Origin: CAMAVH01 sp046297835
GTDB lineage: Bacteria; Pseudomonadota; Alphaproteobacteria; SMXQ01
NCBI GenBank assembly: GCA_046297835.1
Contig: JBKBHI010000001.1
Location: forward strand, 434,001 to 498,000
Direction of reading: 5' to 3'
DNA length: 64,000 bases
Shown here: positions 14,946 through 24,655 of the stretch, in pieces
Layout: each line of letters starts with the position of its first letter
Numbering within the stretch: position 1 is the first letter of the stretch
Notes under the pieces: model-generated
Seen by the model: only the letters and a program-made list of their open reading frames with translations
What the model was told of the DNA's origin: nothing
Databases searched by the model: none
Position numbers and translations under genes: made by a program

Positions 14946-16406
14946 ATGCAGATTCGGGAAGCCTACACGTTCGACGACGTTCTACTGGCTCCTGCTGCGT
15001 CCAAAATCCTCCCGGCCCAAGCCGACACCAAAACCCGCCTGACCAAGAGCATCGAGCTTGGCATTCCCTTGCTGTCGTCCGCCATGGACACGGTGACGGA
15101 AAGCAAGATGGCCATCGCCATGGCCCAGTCCGGCGGCATGGGCGTGATCCACAAGAATCTCGACGCCCAGGCCCAGGCCGACGAAGTCCGCAAGGTCAAG
15201 AAGTTCGAATCGGGCATGGTGGTCAATCCGGTCACCATCCATCCCGAGCAGACCCTGGCCGACGCCCACGCGCTGATGGGCCTGCACCATATTTCGGGCA
15301 TCCCGGTCGTCGCCGGCAACGGCAAGCTGGTCGGCATCCTGACCAACCGCGACACGCGCTTCGCCACCGATCCGCGCCAGACCGTCGCCGAACTGATGAC
15401 CAAGGACAAGCTGATCACCGTGTCCGAAGGCGTCAGCCAGTCCGAAGCCAAGAAGCTGCTGCACCAGCACCGCATCGAGAAGCTGCTGGTGGTCGATGGC
15501 GACTATCGCTGCGTCGGCCTGATCACCGTCAAGGACATGGAGAAGGCCCAGCTCTTCCCCAACGCCAGCAAGGACGCCAAGGGCCGCCTGCGCGTCGCCG
15601 CCGCCACCGGCGTCGGCAAGGACGGGCTGGCCCGCGCCGAGGCGTTGCTCGCCGCCGAAGTGGACGTCATCGTCGTCGACACCGCGCACGGCCATAGCGA
15701 GGGCGTGCTCAAGGCCGTCGAACTGGTCAAGAAGATGTCCAACCATGTCCAGGTCATCGGCGGCAACATCGCCACGGCGGACGCGGCGCGCGCCCTGATC
15801 GACGCCGGGGCGGACGCCCTGAAGGTCGGCATCGGCCCGGGCTCGATCTGCACCACGCGCATCGTCGCCGGCGTCGGCGTGCCGCAACTCACCGCCGTGC
15901 TCGATGTGGCGGAAGTCTCGCGCAAGGCCGGCGTGCCGATCATCGCCGACGGCGGCATCAAATATTCCGGCGACTTCGCCAAGGCGATCGCCGCCGGCGC
16001 CGATTGCGCCATGGTCGGCTCCTTGCTCGCCGGCACCGAGGAAGCGCCGGGCGAGGTCTATCTCTACCAGGGCCGCTCCTATAAGGCCTATCGCGGCATG
16101 GGCTCGGTCGGCGCGATGGCGCGCGGCTCGGCCGACCGCTACTTCCAGCAGGAAGTGACCGACTCGCTGAAATTGGTGCCCGAGGGCGTCGAGGGCCGCG
16201 TGCCCTTCAAGGGCCCGGCCAGCGCCGTCATCCATCAGCTCGTCGGCGGCCTGCGCGCCGCCATGGGCTACACCGGCAACGCCACGGTGGCCGAGATGCA
16301 GCAGAACTGCACCTTCGTCCGCATCACCGGGGCGGGCCTGCGCGAAAGCCACGTTCACGACATCGCCATCACCCGCGAAGCGCCCAACTACCGCCAGGAA
16401 AGCTGA
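14946..16406 (+). CDS. guaB: IMP dehydrogenase
   Basis: This 486-residue enzyme oxidises IMP to XMP with NAD, the committed step in GMP synthesis. The TIM barrel opens with YTFDDVLL. Two CBS domains occupy about residues 93-205 and would bind adenine nucleotides as regulators. The catalytic Cys302 lies in GPGSICTTRIVAGVG, and the flap region contains YRGMGSVGAM. The start ATG is six bases after GAGG; a longer frame upstream is not homologous. guaA follows after 49 bases, making a purine operon. Confidence 0.97.
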   Translation: MQIREAYTFDDVLLAPAASKILPAQADTKTRLTKSIELGIPLLSSAMDTVTESKMAIAMAQSGGMGVIHKNLDAQAQADEVRKVKKFESGMVVNPVTIHPEQTLADAHALMGLHHISGIPVVAGNGKLVGILTNRDTRFATDPRQTVAELMTKDKLITVSEGVSQSEAKKLLHQHRIEKLLVVDGDYRCVGLITVKDMEKAQLFPNASKDAKGRLRVAAATGVGKDGLARAEALLAAEVDVIVVDTAHGHSEGVLKAVELVKKMSNHVQVIGGNIATADAARALIDAGADALKVGIGPGSICTTRIVAGVGVPQLTAVLDVAEVSRKAGVPIIADGGIKYSGDFAKAIAAGADCAMVGSLLAGTEEAPGEVYLYQGRSYKAYRGMGSVGAMARGSADRYFQQEVTDSLKLVPEGVEGRVPFKGPASAVIHQLVGGLRAAMGYTGNATVAEMQQNCTFVRITGAGLRESHVHDIAITREAPNYRQES

Positions 16407-16455
16407 TCCGCTTTCCCTCGCGCGGTCGGGCCCAGTTGAAAGAGACCCGCCGCTT

Positions 16456-18015
16456 ATGTCCGCCGCCTCCAGCGAAGCTCTCCTCATCCTCGATTTCGGG
16501 TCGCAAGTGACCCAGCTCATCGCGCGCCGCGTGCGCGAATCGGGCGTCTATTGCGAGGTCGCGCCCTTCAACAAGGGCGAGGAGGCCGTCAACAAGCTCA
16601 AGCCCAAGGCGATCATCCTGTCGGGCGGCCCGGCCTCCGTCACCAAGATAGGCACGCCGCGCGCGCCCGACAGCGTGTTCGCGCTCGGCGTGCCGGTGCT
16701 CGGCATCTGCTACGGCGAGCAGACCATGGTGGCGCAGCTCGGCGGCAAGGTCGAAAGCGGCCACCACCGCGAGTTCGGCCGCGCCCATATCGACGTCAAG
16801 ACCGACTCGCCGCTGTTCGCCGGCCTGGCCAAGGCGGGCGCGCGCGAGGAAGTCTGGATGAGCCACGGCGACCGCGTCGTGTCGCTGCCCGCCGGCTTCG
16901 AGGTCGTCGCCACCAGCGAGGGCGCGCCCTTCGCCGCCATCGCCGACGAGGCGCGCAAGTTCTACGGCGTGCAGTTCCACCCCGAGGTGGTGCACACGCC
17001 GCGCGGCGCGCAGCTGCTGCGGAATTTCACCCACGGCATCGCCGGCCTGTCGGGCCAGTGGACCATGGCGGCCTTCCGCGCCCAGGCGGTCGAGCGCATC
17101 CGCAAGCAGGTTGGTAAGGGCAAGGTGATCTGCGGCCTGTCCGGCGGCGTCGATAGCTCCGTCGCGGCCGTGCTGATCCACGAGGCCATCGGCGACCAGC
17201 TCACCTGCGTCTTCGTCGACACCGGCCTGATGCGCGCCGGCGAGGGCGAGGAGGTCGTGAAGATGTTCCGCGACCATTACAACATGCCGCTGATCCACAA
17301 CGACGCGAGCGATCTGTTCCTCGGCAAGCTCGCCGGCGTGGCCGACCCCGAGCATAAGCGCAAGATCATCGGCGCGACCTTCATCGACGTGTTCGAGGCC
17401 GAGGCCAAGAAGGTCGGCGGCGCGGAATTCCTGGCGCAGGGCACGCTCTACCCGGACGTGATCGAGTCCGTCTCCTTCGCCGGCGGCACGAACGTCACCA
17501 TCAAGTCGCACCACAATGTCGGCGGCCTGCCGGCGCGCATGAACATGAAGCTGGTCGAGCCGTTGCGCGACCTGTTCAAGGACGAGGTGCGCGCATTGGG
17601 TCGCGAGATGGGCATGCCCGAAACGCTGGTCGGCCGCCACCCGTTCCCGGGCCCGGGCCTCGCCATCCGCGTGCCGGGCGACATCACCCGCGAGAAGCTC
17701 GACCTGCTCCGCAAGGCCGACACGATCTATCTCGACGAGATCCGCAAGGCCGGCCTCTACGACACGATCTGGCAAGCTTTCGCCGTGCTGCTGCCGGTCC
17801 GCACCGTCGGCGTCATGGGTGACGAGCGCAGCTACGACTACGCCCTGGCCCTGCGCGCCGTGACCTCGACCGACGGCATGACGGCGGACTACTACCCGTT
17901 CGAGCACAGCTTCCTCGGCCGCGTCGCCAACCGCATCATCAACGAAGTGCGCGGCATCAACCGCGTCACCTACGACATCACCAGCAAGCCGCCGGGCACG
18001 ATCGAGTGGGAGTGA
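16456..18015 (+). CDS. guaA: GMP synthase (glutamine-hydrolysing)
   Basis: This 519-residue enzyme aminates XMP to GMP. The N-terminal class I amidotransferase has nucleophile Cys85 (GICYGEQ), with H175 and E177 (QFHPEVVH) completing the triad. The ATP-pyrophosphatase domain has the P-loop SGGVDSS at 229-235. The C-terminal dimerisation domain ends in KPPGTIEWE, the family's usual end. It follows guaB in the same operon. Confidence 0.98.
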   Translation: MSAASSEALLILDFGSQVTQLIARRVRESGVYCEVAPFNKGEEAVNKLKPKAIILSGGPASVTKIGTPRAPDSVFALGVPVLGICYGEQTMVAQLGGKVESGHHREFGRAHIDVKTDSPLFAGLAKAGAREEVWMSHGDRVVSLPAGFEVVATSEGAPFAAIADEARKFYGVQFHPEVVHTPRGAQLLRNFTHGIAGLSGQWTMAAFRAQAVERIRKQVGKGKVICGLSGGVDSSVAAVLIHEAIGDQLTCVFVDTGLMRAGEGEEVVKMFRDHYNMPLIHNDASDLFLGKLAGVADPEHKRKIIGATFIDVFEAEAKKVGGAEFLAQGTLYPDVIESVSFAGGTNVTIKSHHNVGGLPARMNMKLVEPLRDLFKDEVRALGREMGMPETLVGRHPFPGPGLAIRVPGDITREKLDLLRKADTIYLDEIRKAGLYDTIWQAFAVLLPVRTVGVMGDERSYDYALALRAVTSTDGMTADYYPFEHSFLGRVANRIINEVRGINRVTYDITSKPPGTIEWE

Positions 18016-18120
18016 GCGACCTTTCGGCATTTAAATAAGTGCTGAAGACATTCTAAAATCGCCAGTATTATTACAAATACGTCTCCAGCTTCATCGACAA
18101 CTCGATTGATCTGATAGCCG

Positions 18121-19260
18121 ATGGCCGAGCAAATTCCCATAACTCCAGCGCTTCTCACTTGGGCGCGTGAGCGTGCCGGCTTGAGCCCAGATGAAGCCGC
18201 ACAAAAGTTTAAGCGCTTTGCCGACTGGGAGGCTGGGATATCATTTCCAACATATTCCCAGCTTGAGCAAATCTCTGACACGCTGAAGGTACCAATTGCG
18301 GTTTTTTTCTTTCCAGAACCGCCTCAAGTACCGCCTATCGCTGAAACATTCCGTACTTTGCCCGATGCCGAATTGGCTTTGTTGCCAAGTCGGCTTCGTA
18401 TGCTGCTTCGCAAGGCGAAGGCTATGCAACTTAATCTGTGGGAATTAACACAAGGTCGCAATCCGGCAGAAAAACTTATTACTCGTGATTTGGCTTTCCC
18501 GGCTGAAGTTGACATCGCGACTATGGCCTCTGCCGTACGCGACTATATCGGTGTGTCAGTTGCTGATCAGAGGCGCTGGGGAGATGACGAAACTGCGCTT
18601 AAGCAGTGGCGGGCGGCTTTGTCGAAAGTCGGAGTTTTTGTATTTAAAGACGCATTTAGAGTTGATGATTTTTCGGGTTTTTGCCTCTATGACGAAGTCT
18701 TTCCTATAATTTATGTAAATAATAGCTGCGCTAAAACACGCCAGATATTTACTTACTTTCACGAACTCGCTCATTTGATTTTTCATACGAGCGGTATCGA
18801 TACGATTCACGATTCCTACATCCCGCGCCTTGAGCAAGGCGCTCGGCGAATAGAGGTTTTATGTAATAGTTTTGCTGCTCACTTTTTGCTTCCGGAGCAA
18901 GAATTTGCGGCTGCGGTTGTTGGACTCGAAGCTTCAGAAGCTACGGCAGAGCGCCTCGCGGCACAGTTTCATGTTAGCCGTGAAGTGATATTCCGCCGTT
19001 TCTTGGATCAGGGCCGAATACAGCAACAGCAATATGCGGCTGCGGTAGCTAGGTGGAATGAGCAGCGCAAAGGCGGTGGTGGGCCAGGTGGGGACCATTA
19101 TTGGACCCAGTTAACTTATCTTGGGCGCGACTATGTATCGCTTGCTTTGCGGCAGTTTCATCAAAATCGAATCGATGAAAATCAGCTTGCAGATTACCTT
19201 AATGAAAAGCCGAAAAACGTCGGCGTGCTTGAAGAATACTTCGAGCGAGGTAACGCATAA
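18121..19260 (+). CDS. XRE helix-turn-helix ImmA/IrrE-type metallopeptidase
   Basis: This 379-residue protein has an N-terminal XRE domain at about 8-62 (SPDEAAQKFKRFADWEAG, FPTYSQLEQISDTLKV) and a zinc peptidase domain with HELAH at 214-218. The third metal ligand probably lies in the IEVLCNSFAAHFLLP helix at about 243-257. The last 90 residues are helical. Its stop overlaps the start of the DUF4411 gene by one base. Such COG2856-type proteins pair with PIN-like toxins in predicted type II toxin-antitoxin modules, so it is the likely antitoxin. Composition is AT-richer than guaA next to it, which suggests acquisition. Confidence 0.85.
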   Translation: MAEQIPITPALLTWARERAGLSPDEAAQKFKRFADWEAGISFPTYSQLEQISDTLKVPIAVFFFPEPPQVPPIAETFRTLPDAELALLPSRLRMLLRKAKAMQLNLWELTQGRNPAEKLITRDLAFPAEVDIATMASAVRDYIGVSVADQRRWGDDETALKQWRAALSKVGVFVFKDAFRVDDFSGFCLYDEVFPIIYVNNSCAKTRQIFTYFHELAHLIFHTSGIDTIHDSYIPRLEQGARRIEVLCNSFAAHFLLPEQEFAAAVVGLEASEATAERLAAQFHVSREVIFRRFLDQGRIQQQQYAAAVARWNEQRKGGGGPGGDHYWTQLTYLGRDYVSLALRQFHQNRIDENQLADYLNEKPKNVGVLEEYFERGNA

Positions 19261-19727
19261 TGTACGTTTTCGACACTGCGCCTCTCTCCACGCTATTTAA
19301 AAACTATTACCGCAATCGCTTCCCCACTTTGTGGGAGCGCTTTGACGCATTGATTGATGAAGGGCACATTGTCTCTACGCGAGAAGTTTTGCGCGAGGTG
19401 AGAGACGGTGCTGTGGAAAGTTTGCGTCTGTGGGCCGTGGATAAGCAGGAGTTATTTTTTACTCCGACGGCAGCAGAGGCTGCCTTTATCGCGGGTATTT
19501 ATGGCGTCGCGCATTTTCAACAAAACATCGAACAGAAAAAATTGCTTAAAGGCGGCCGCAACGCAGATCCTTTTGTAATAGCTAAAGCGGCAACAGAAGG
19601 GCGTGCTGTGGTTACAATGGAATTGTTTAAACAGAACGGCGTAAAAATCCCTAATATCTGTGGGCACTTCGGAGTTCCCTGCTTAACCTTGGAAGCATTC
19701 ATGGAGCAGGAAGGTTGGGCCTTTTAG
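19260..19727 (+). CDS. DUF4411 PIN-like putative toxin
   Basis: This 155-residue protein begins with the PIN-like strand and acidic residue MYVFDTAPLSTLF (Asp5), has STREVLREV at about 39-47 and NADPFVIAKAA at about 99-109. These supply the acidic cluster expected for a metal-dependent RNase. DUF4411 proteins are PIN-fold and accompany XRE/ImmA-IrrE proteins. Together with the upstream gene it forms a compact two-gene cassette. RNase activity is inference. Unlike most toxins it is second in the operon. Confidence 0.75.
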   Translation: MYVFDTAPLSTLFKNYYRNRFPTLWERFDALIDEGHIVSTREVLREVRDGAVESLRLWAVDKQELFFTPTAAEAAFIAGIYGVAHFQQNIEQKKLLKGGRNADPFVIAKAATEGRAVVTMELFKQNGVKIPNICGHFGVPCLTLEAFMEQEGWAF

Positions 19728-19928
19728 GCTAATACTTCATCCTAGCGCCTTCTCGTTGTTCCCCTGCCGTAGCAGGAGCGATCTTTACAGTTGGCCTTCC
19801 AAGCCAGCACGTTCGCACCCTCTGGCATTTCCAGGCTCCCAAGTGCATTGCTGTTGCCGCATCGATATGGCGCGGCGCGCACAATCTGACTATAAGCACG
19901 TCGCATATTTCATTCGCGCCCGGACCTC

Positions 19929-21554
19929 ATGATTCGCCTCGATAACATCAGTAAGCAGAACGGCCATCAGATCCTGTTCATCGAAGCGTCGATGGGGCTG
20001 CAGCGGGGCGAGAAGGTGGGGCTGGTCGGGCCCAATGGCGCGGGCAAGACGACGCTGTTCCGCATGATCAACGGCGAGGAGCCGCCCGACGACGGCCAGG
20101 TGTCGATCGATCCCGGCATCACCATCGGCTATTTCAGCCAGTACGTCGGCGAGATGTCGGGCCAGAGCGCCGTCATGGCGGTGATGGACGGCGTCGGGCC
20201 GGTGAGCGCGCTCGCCGCCGAGATGGCCCAGCTCGAAGCCGCGATGGTCGATCCCGATCAGGCGGGCGAGATGGATGCCATCGTCGAGCGCTATGGCGAG
20301 GTGCAGGGCCGCTTCGAGGAATTGGACGGCTACGCGCTGGACGCGCGCGCCCGCGAGGTTTTGGCGGGCCTCAGCTTCAGCCAGGAGCGCATGGACGGCG
20401 ACGTCGGCCTGCTCTCGGGCGGCTGGAAGATGCGCGTGGCGCTCGCCCGCATCCTCTTGATGCGCCCCGACGCCATGCTGCTCGACGAACCGAGCAACCA
20501 TTTGGACCTCGAAAGCCTGATTTGGCTCGAAGCCTTCCTCAAGAACTATGAGGGCGCGCTGCTGATGACCTCGCATGACCGCGAGTTCATGAACCGCATC
20601 GTCGGCAAGGTCGTCGAGATCGACGGCGGCTCGCTCACGACCTATTCGGGAAATTACGATTTCTACATGCAGCAGCGCGCGCTCGCCGAGAAGCAGCAGC
20701 AGGCGCAGTTCGAGCGCCAGCAGGCGATGCTCGCCAAGGAGATCAAGTTCATCGAGCGCTTCAAGGCGCGCGCCTCCCACGCCGCCCAGGTGCAGAGCCG
20801 CGTCAAGAAGCTCGACAAGATCGAGCGCGTCGAGCCGCCGCGCCGCCGCCAGTCGGTGCAGTTCGAGTTTCGCTCGCCGCCGCGCTCGGGCGACGACGTC
20901 GCGCACTTCAAGAACATCCATAAGTCCTACGGCAGCCAGCCGATCTATGCCGGGCTCGACTTCATGGTGCGCCGCAAGGAGCGCTGGTGCGTGCTCGGCG
21001 TCAACGGCGCGGGCAAATCGACGCTCCTGAAACTGGCGGCCGGCGCGATCGAGCCGGACGAAGGCAATGTCGCCGTCGGCGCCAACGTCCGCATGGGCTA
21101 TTTCGCCCAGCATTCGATGGACCTGCTGGACGGCGACGACACCGTGTTCGAGACGCTCGACAAGTCGTTCCCGCAGGCCGGGCAGGGCGCGCTGCGCTCG
21201 CTCGCCGGCTGCTTCGGTTTCTCCGGCGACGATGTCGAGAAGCCCTGCCGGGTTTTGTCCGGCGGCGAGAAGGCGCGTCTCGTCATGGCCAAGATGCTGT
21301 TCGATCCGCCCAACTTCCTGGTGCTCGACGAGCCGACCAACCACTTGGACATGGCGACCAAGGAGATGCTGGTCGCGGCGCTGGCCGAGTTCGAGGGCAC
21401 CATGCTGTTCGTCTCGCACGACCGCCACTTCCTCGCCGCGCTCTCGAACCGCGTGCTGGAAGTGACGCCGGAGGGCGTGCACAAGTTCGACGGCGGCTAC
21501 ACCGAATATGTCGCGCGCACCGGCCAGGAAGCCCCCGGCCTTCATCCTGGCTAA
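19929..21554 (+). CDS. ABC-F family ATPase
   Basis: This 541-residue protein has two fused nucleotide-binding domains and no membrane segments, so it belongs to the ABC-F group that acts on ribosomes. Walker A motifs are GPNGAGKTT (about 36-44) and GVNGAGKST (about 357-365). Signature motifs are LSGGWKMRV and LSGGEKARL, and Walker B regions end in DEPSNHLD and DEPTNHLD. The linker with a KQQQAQFERQQAML coiled coil at about 255-268 matches the P-site interaction motif region. Which subfamily (EttA, Uup, YheS or YbiT) it belongs to cannot be settled by eye. Confidence 0.92.
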   Translation: MIRLDNISKQNGHQILFIEASMGLQRGEKVGLVGPNGAGKTTLFRMINGEEPPDDGQVSIDPGITIGYFSQYVGEMSGQSAVMAVMDGVGPVSALAAEMAQLEAAMVDPDQAGEMDAIVERYGEVQGRFEELDGYALDARAREVLAGLSFSQERMDGDVGLLSGGWKMRVALARILLMRPDAMLLDEPSNHLDLESLIWLEAFLKNYEGALLMTSHDREFMNRIVGKVVEIDGGSLTTYSGNYDFYMQQRALAEKQQQAQFERQQAMLAKEIKFIERFKARASHAAQVQSRVKKLDKIERVEPPRRRQSVQFEFRSPPRSGDDVAHFKNIHKSYGSQPIYAGLDFMVRRKERWCVLGVNGAGKSTLLKLAAGAIEPDEGNVAVGANVRMGYFAQHSMDLLDGDDTVFETLDKSFPQAGQGALRSLAGCFGFSGDDVEKPCRVLSGGEKARLVMAKMLFDPPNFLVLDEPTNHLDMATKEMLVAALAEFEGTMLFVSHDRHFLAALSNRVLEVTPEGVHKFDGGYTEYVARTGQEAPGLHPG

Positions 21555-21563
21555 GGACTGACG

Positions 21564-22196
21564 TCACTCCCGCCGCTTCACCGCCCGCACTTTCCCGCTC
21601 CCGCCGCCGCCGCAATAGAAGCGGTCCTTGCCGTCGGCTTCCAAGCCCGACACGTTGACGCCGCCCGGCAGCTCCAGGCTCTCCAGCACTTCGCCCGTGG
21701 CCGCGTCGATGCGGCGCAGTTCGCTCGCGTCGTTCTCCCAGGTGCCGTGCCATAGCTCGCCCTCGACGAACGTCACGCCGGTCACGAAGCGGTCGCTGGC
21801 GATGCTGCGCAGCACGCGGCCCGTCGCCGGATCGATCTGGTGGATCTTGCGCGCGCGATGCTCGCCGACCCACAGCGTCCCCTCGGCCCAGGCCATGCCG
21901 GAATCGCCGCCGTTGCCCGGCGCCGGAATGGTGGCCAGCACCGCGCCGCTTGCCGGGTCGATCTTGTGAATTTCGCGCTCGACGATCTGATAGAGATGCG
22001 TGCCGTCGAAGGCGCTGCCGGCATGGGCCGCCGCCGCGATATGGCGGACGATCGCGCCGCTCGCGGGATCGAGCGCGTTGATCCGGTCGCCCGAAGCGAA
22101 CCAGACGTGGCGGCCGTCGAAGGTGACGCCGCCGATGCTCGTCACGCCGGGGAAGGGGCCATACTCGCGCAGGATGACGGCGGCCGATTTTTTCAT
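21564..22196 (-). CDS. beta-propeller protein (PQQ/glutamine-cyclotransferase-like)
   Basis: This 210-residue protein is made of repeated blades: HVWFASGDRINALDPASGAIV, HLYQIVEREIHKIDPASGAVL and LWVGEHRARKIHQIDPATGRVL, each closing on D-P-A-S/T-G. That is the Vgb/YncE type of propeller. No signal peptide is visible, so it is probably cytoplasmic. It is downstream of and on the same strand as the TPR-winged-helix regulator, with DUF899 divergent, so the three form one locus. Substrate and function are unknown. Confidence 0.65.
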   Translation of the reverse strand: MKKSAAVILREYGPFPGVTSIGGVTFDGRHVWFASGDRINALDPASGAIVRHIAAAAHAGSAFDGTHLYQIVEREIHKIDPASGAVLATIPAPGNGGDSGMAWAEGTLWVGEHRARKIHQIDPATGRVLRSIASDRFVTGVTFVEGELWHGTWENDASELRRIDAATGEVLESLELPGGVNVSGLEADGKDRFYCGGGGSGKVRAVKRRE

Positions 22197-22240
22197 GATG
22201 AACTCCTGTGATCGGATGCCCTGACAGGCAAGGTGCGATG

Positions 22241-23491
22241 CTAGCGGCCCGGCAGCATGGCGGGGAGTAACAAGGGCGTCGTGAATGCGGAGGCGACTCC
22301 AGGCCCCGTGCCGGGCAGCGGCGGCATCATCCAGCGCCGCGCCCGGCCGCGCCCGACCGCCTGGGCCATGCCGCGCGCCGCCAGATCGTCGAGCGCCCGC
22401 TGCAGCGTGCGCTGGCTGGCGTTCAGCGCCAGGGCCAGTGCCGCGCTCGACCAGCTTTCGCCATCGGCCAGCAGCGCCAGCACCTCGCCGTGGGCGTCGT
22501 CCACCGGCCGGGCCAGCAGCGCGACGCGCCGGGCGCGGCGCGGCGCGAGGACGAAGCCCTGCCGGGTGGCGACGATGTCGGCGTGGGCACGCAAGGCCGT
22601 GCGCAAGCGGCCGATCTCGACGCGCAGCCGCGCGCGGTGCGAGTCGTCGGCGTCCTTGGCGTTGAAGGCGCGCTTCACCAGCGCCTCACGCGTCACATCT
22701 TCCGGCCAGGCCTCGGCCAGCGCGCGGGCGAGCGCGAACAGCACCGGCCGCCCGGCGAGCGAGACGGTCTGGCCGCTCTCGCGCACGGCATGGCGGCAGC
22801 CGTCGACGATCAGCGCCGGGGAGGCGAACAGCGCCTCGACCTCGGCGAGCCGCAATGTTTTTTCGCCGCCGCGCCCGATCAGCCGCGCCGCCGGCGCTTG
22901 CAGCAGCCGCGTGGCGCTGGCGATCTCCGCCGACAGCGCCGGAATGCCGGCCTGCTTCGCCGCGCGCGCGGCGGCGGCCAAGGCCTGGCCCGCCGCCTGG
23001 GCGCGGACGCGCCGCATGGCGAGTCCTGCGAGCATCAAGCCGAGGCCGGCGCGCAGGGCGGGCGGGAAGGGCGCCGGATCGAGCGCCGCGAGGCTGCGCT
23101 CGGCGGCGTCGAGCTTGCCGATCAGCAATAGGCGGCGCGCTTCGAGCATGCGGGCATAGGCGGCGTTGGCGGCATCGCCATGGGCGTCGAGCGCGGCGCG
23201 CGCCGCCTCCAAAGCCTTGGCCGGCCAGGTCAGCTCGCGCGACGCCAGCGCGATTTCGGCCTCCGCCACCACGCAGCGGGCGCGGGCCAGCGCCTCCTTC
23301 GGGCCGAAGGCGCGCGCCGCGCGCCGCAGCAAGCGTTTGGCGCTGGCATAATCGCCGAGCTGCGCCATGGCGACGCCGCGCAGCGCCAGGGCCGGCGCGT
23401 CGTCGCGCAAGGCCACGCGATTGAGCGCGCCGAACGGATCGCCCTTGGCCAACGCTTGCGCCGCTGCCGTGATGAGCGAGTCCATCGTCAT
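22241..23491 (-). CDS. transcriptional regulator with TPR-like and winged-helix domains
   Basis: This 416-residue protein has an alanine-rich helical N-terminal half (about 1-190) that looks like TPR repeats. Residues about 210-320 resemble an OmpR/SARP-type winged helix: SLAGRPVLFALARALAE, VEIGRLRTALR, then TRQGFVLAP. The C-terminal 70 residues form a second winged-helix-like motif (SQRTLQRALDDLAARG). It is divergent from the DUF899 gene with 120 bases between, and probably regulates that gene. No sensor domain is recognised. Confidence 0.65.
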   Translation of the reverse strand: MTMDSLITAAAQALAKGDPFGALNRVALRDDAPALALRGVAMAQLGDYASAKRLLRRAARAFGPKEALARARCVVAEAEIALASRELTWPAKALEAARAALDAHGDAANAAYARMLEARRLLLIGKLDAAERSLAALDPAPFPPALRAGLGLMLAGLAMRRVRAQAAGQALAAAARAAKQAGIPALSAEIASATRLLQAPAARLIGRGGEKTLRLAEVEALFASPALIVDGCRHAVRESGQTVSLAGRPVLFALARALAEAWPEDVTREALVKRAFNAKDADDSHRARLRVEIGRLRTALRAHADIVATRQGFVLAPRRARRVALLARPVDDAHGEVLALLADGESWSSAALALALNASQRTLQRALDDLAARGMAQAVGRGRARRWMMPPLPGTGPGVASAFTTPLLLPAMLPGR

Positions 23492-23611
23492 TCAGCCAAA
23501 CCGAATCCCGACACGCCAAATCCCGACAAGATTGTCACTCCCGCCCGCGTTCGCGCCGATCCTAGTCTAGCCCATCGACAGACGGCAAACCCATTGGCAA
23601 GGAGCAAGAGG

Positions 23612-24394
23612 ATGACGGCACATGCGATCGGCACGCGCGAGCAATGGCTGGCGGCGCGCCGCGATCTGCTCGAGGCGGAGAAGGATTACACCGCGCGCGG
23701 CGACGAGCTGGCGCGCTGGCGTCAGGAGCTGCCCTGGGTGCGCATCGACAAGCCTTACGCCTTCGACACGGAAGCGGGGCGGGCGACGCTGGCCGAGCTG
23801 TTTCAGGGCCGCTCGCAACTGCTGGTCTATCACTTCATGTTCGGGCCGGACTACAAGGCGGGCTGCCCGTCCTGCTCGGCCATCGCCGACGGCTATGACG
23901 GCGTGGCGGTCCATCTCGCCCATCATGACGTGACGCTGATGACCGTGTCGCGCGCGCCGCTGGAAAAATTGCTGGCCTACCGGGCGCGCATGGGCTGGTC
24001 GTTCCCCTGGGCCTCGTCGGCGCCGAGCGACTTCAACGCCGATTTCTCCGTCGGCTTTTCCGAGGATCAGCAGCGCGCCGGCATCGAATACAACTATCGC
24101 CGCGAGCCGGCCATGTTGCAGTCGCTTGCCGGCAAGGCGAAGGATTGGCGGGACGACCCGACATCCGTGATGGCCGCCTCGACCGGCACCGACGTGCCGA
24201 CCTACACGCGCGAGCGGCCGGGCGTCAGCGCCTTCGTCCTGCAGGACGGCGTCGTCTATCACAGCTATTCGGGCTACGCGCGCGGCGTGGACGCTATCTG
24301 GGGCATGTACCAATGGCTCGACCGCGCGCCGTTCGGGCGCAACGAAAGCGGCGTGTGGTGGCGCCGCCATGACGAGTATGGGCGCGACGAGTAA
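23612..24394 (+). CDS. DUF899 family thioredoxin-like protein
   Basis: This 260-residue protein matches the DUF899 pattern: REQWLAARRDLLEAEK, LPWVRIDKPYAFDT, LLVYHFMFGPDYKAGCPSCSA with a CPSC pair at about 85-88, then FPWASSAPSDFNADFSVGF. The CxxC and thioredoxin-like fold suggest a redox or dithiol role, not demonstrated. AAGGAGC lies upstream of ATG 23612. A longer frame extends back but crosses the intergenic space. Confidence 0.85.
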   Translation: MTAHAIGTREQWLAARRDLLEAEKDYTARGDELARWRQELPWVRIDKPYAFDTEAGRATLAELFQGRSQLLVYHFMFGPDYKAGCPSCSAIADGYDGVAVHLAHHDVTLMTVSRAPLEKLLAYRARMGWSFPWASSAPSDFNADFSVGFSEDQQRAGIEYNYRREPAMLQSLAGKAKDWRDDPTSVMAASTGTDVPTYTRERPGVSAFVLQDGVVYHSYSGYARGVDAIWGMYQWLDRAPFGRNESGVWWRRHDEYGRDE

Positions 24395-24398
24395 GGCA

Positions 24399-24596
24399 AT
24401 GGCTGAGTATTTGGCTTATGCCGCCGCGCCCGTCTTCGCCGCCATGGCGCTGCTGACGGCGGCGACGGCGGGCGCGCCGGACCTGCTCTGCGCGCCCGCC
24501 GCGTCGCCCTTGGCCGCGTGGCTCGGCGGCATGACGCCGATGTATCTGCTGATGAGCCTCGCCCATGCCGCGCCCTGGTTGAGAATGATGCGCTGA
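24399..24596 (+). CDS. small membrane protein
   Basis: This 65-residue protein begins five bases after the DUF899 stop. It has two hydrophobic segments (about 4-22 and 43-56) separated by a short loop with a cysteine. No family was recognised. Position suggests co-transcription with DUF899. Confidence 0.5.
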   Translation: MAEYLAYAAAPVFAAMALLTAATAGAPDLLCAPAASPLAAWLGGMTPMYLLMSLAHAAPWLRMMR

Positions 24597-24655
24597 GGCT
24601 GGCGCGGCGGGCCGCCGTCGATTAAGCTTGGCGAAACAGCCGAGTCGCCAGCTCC

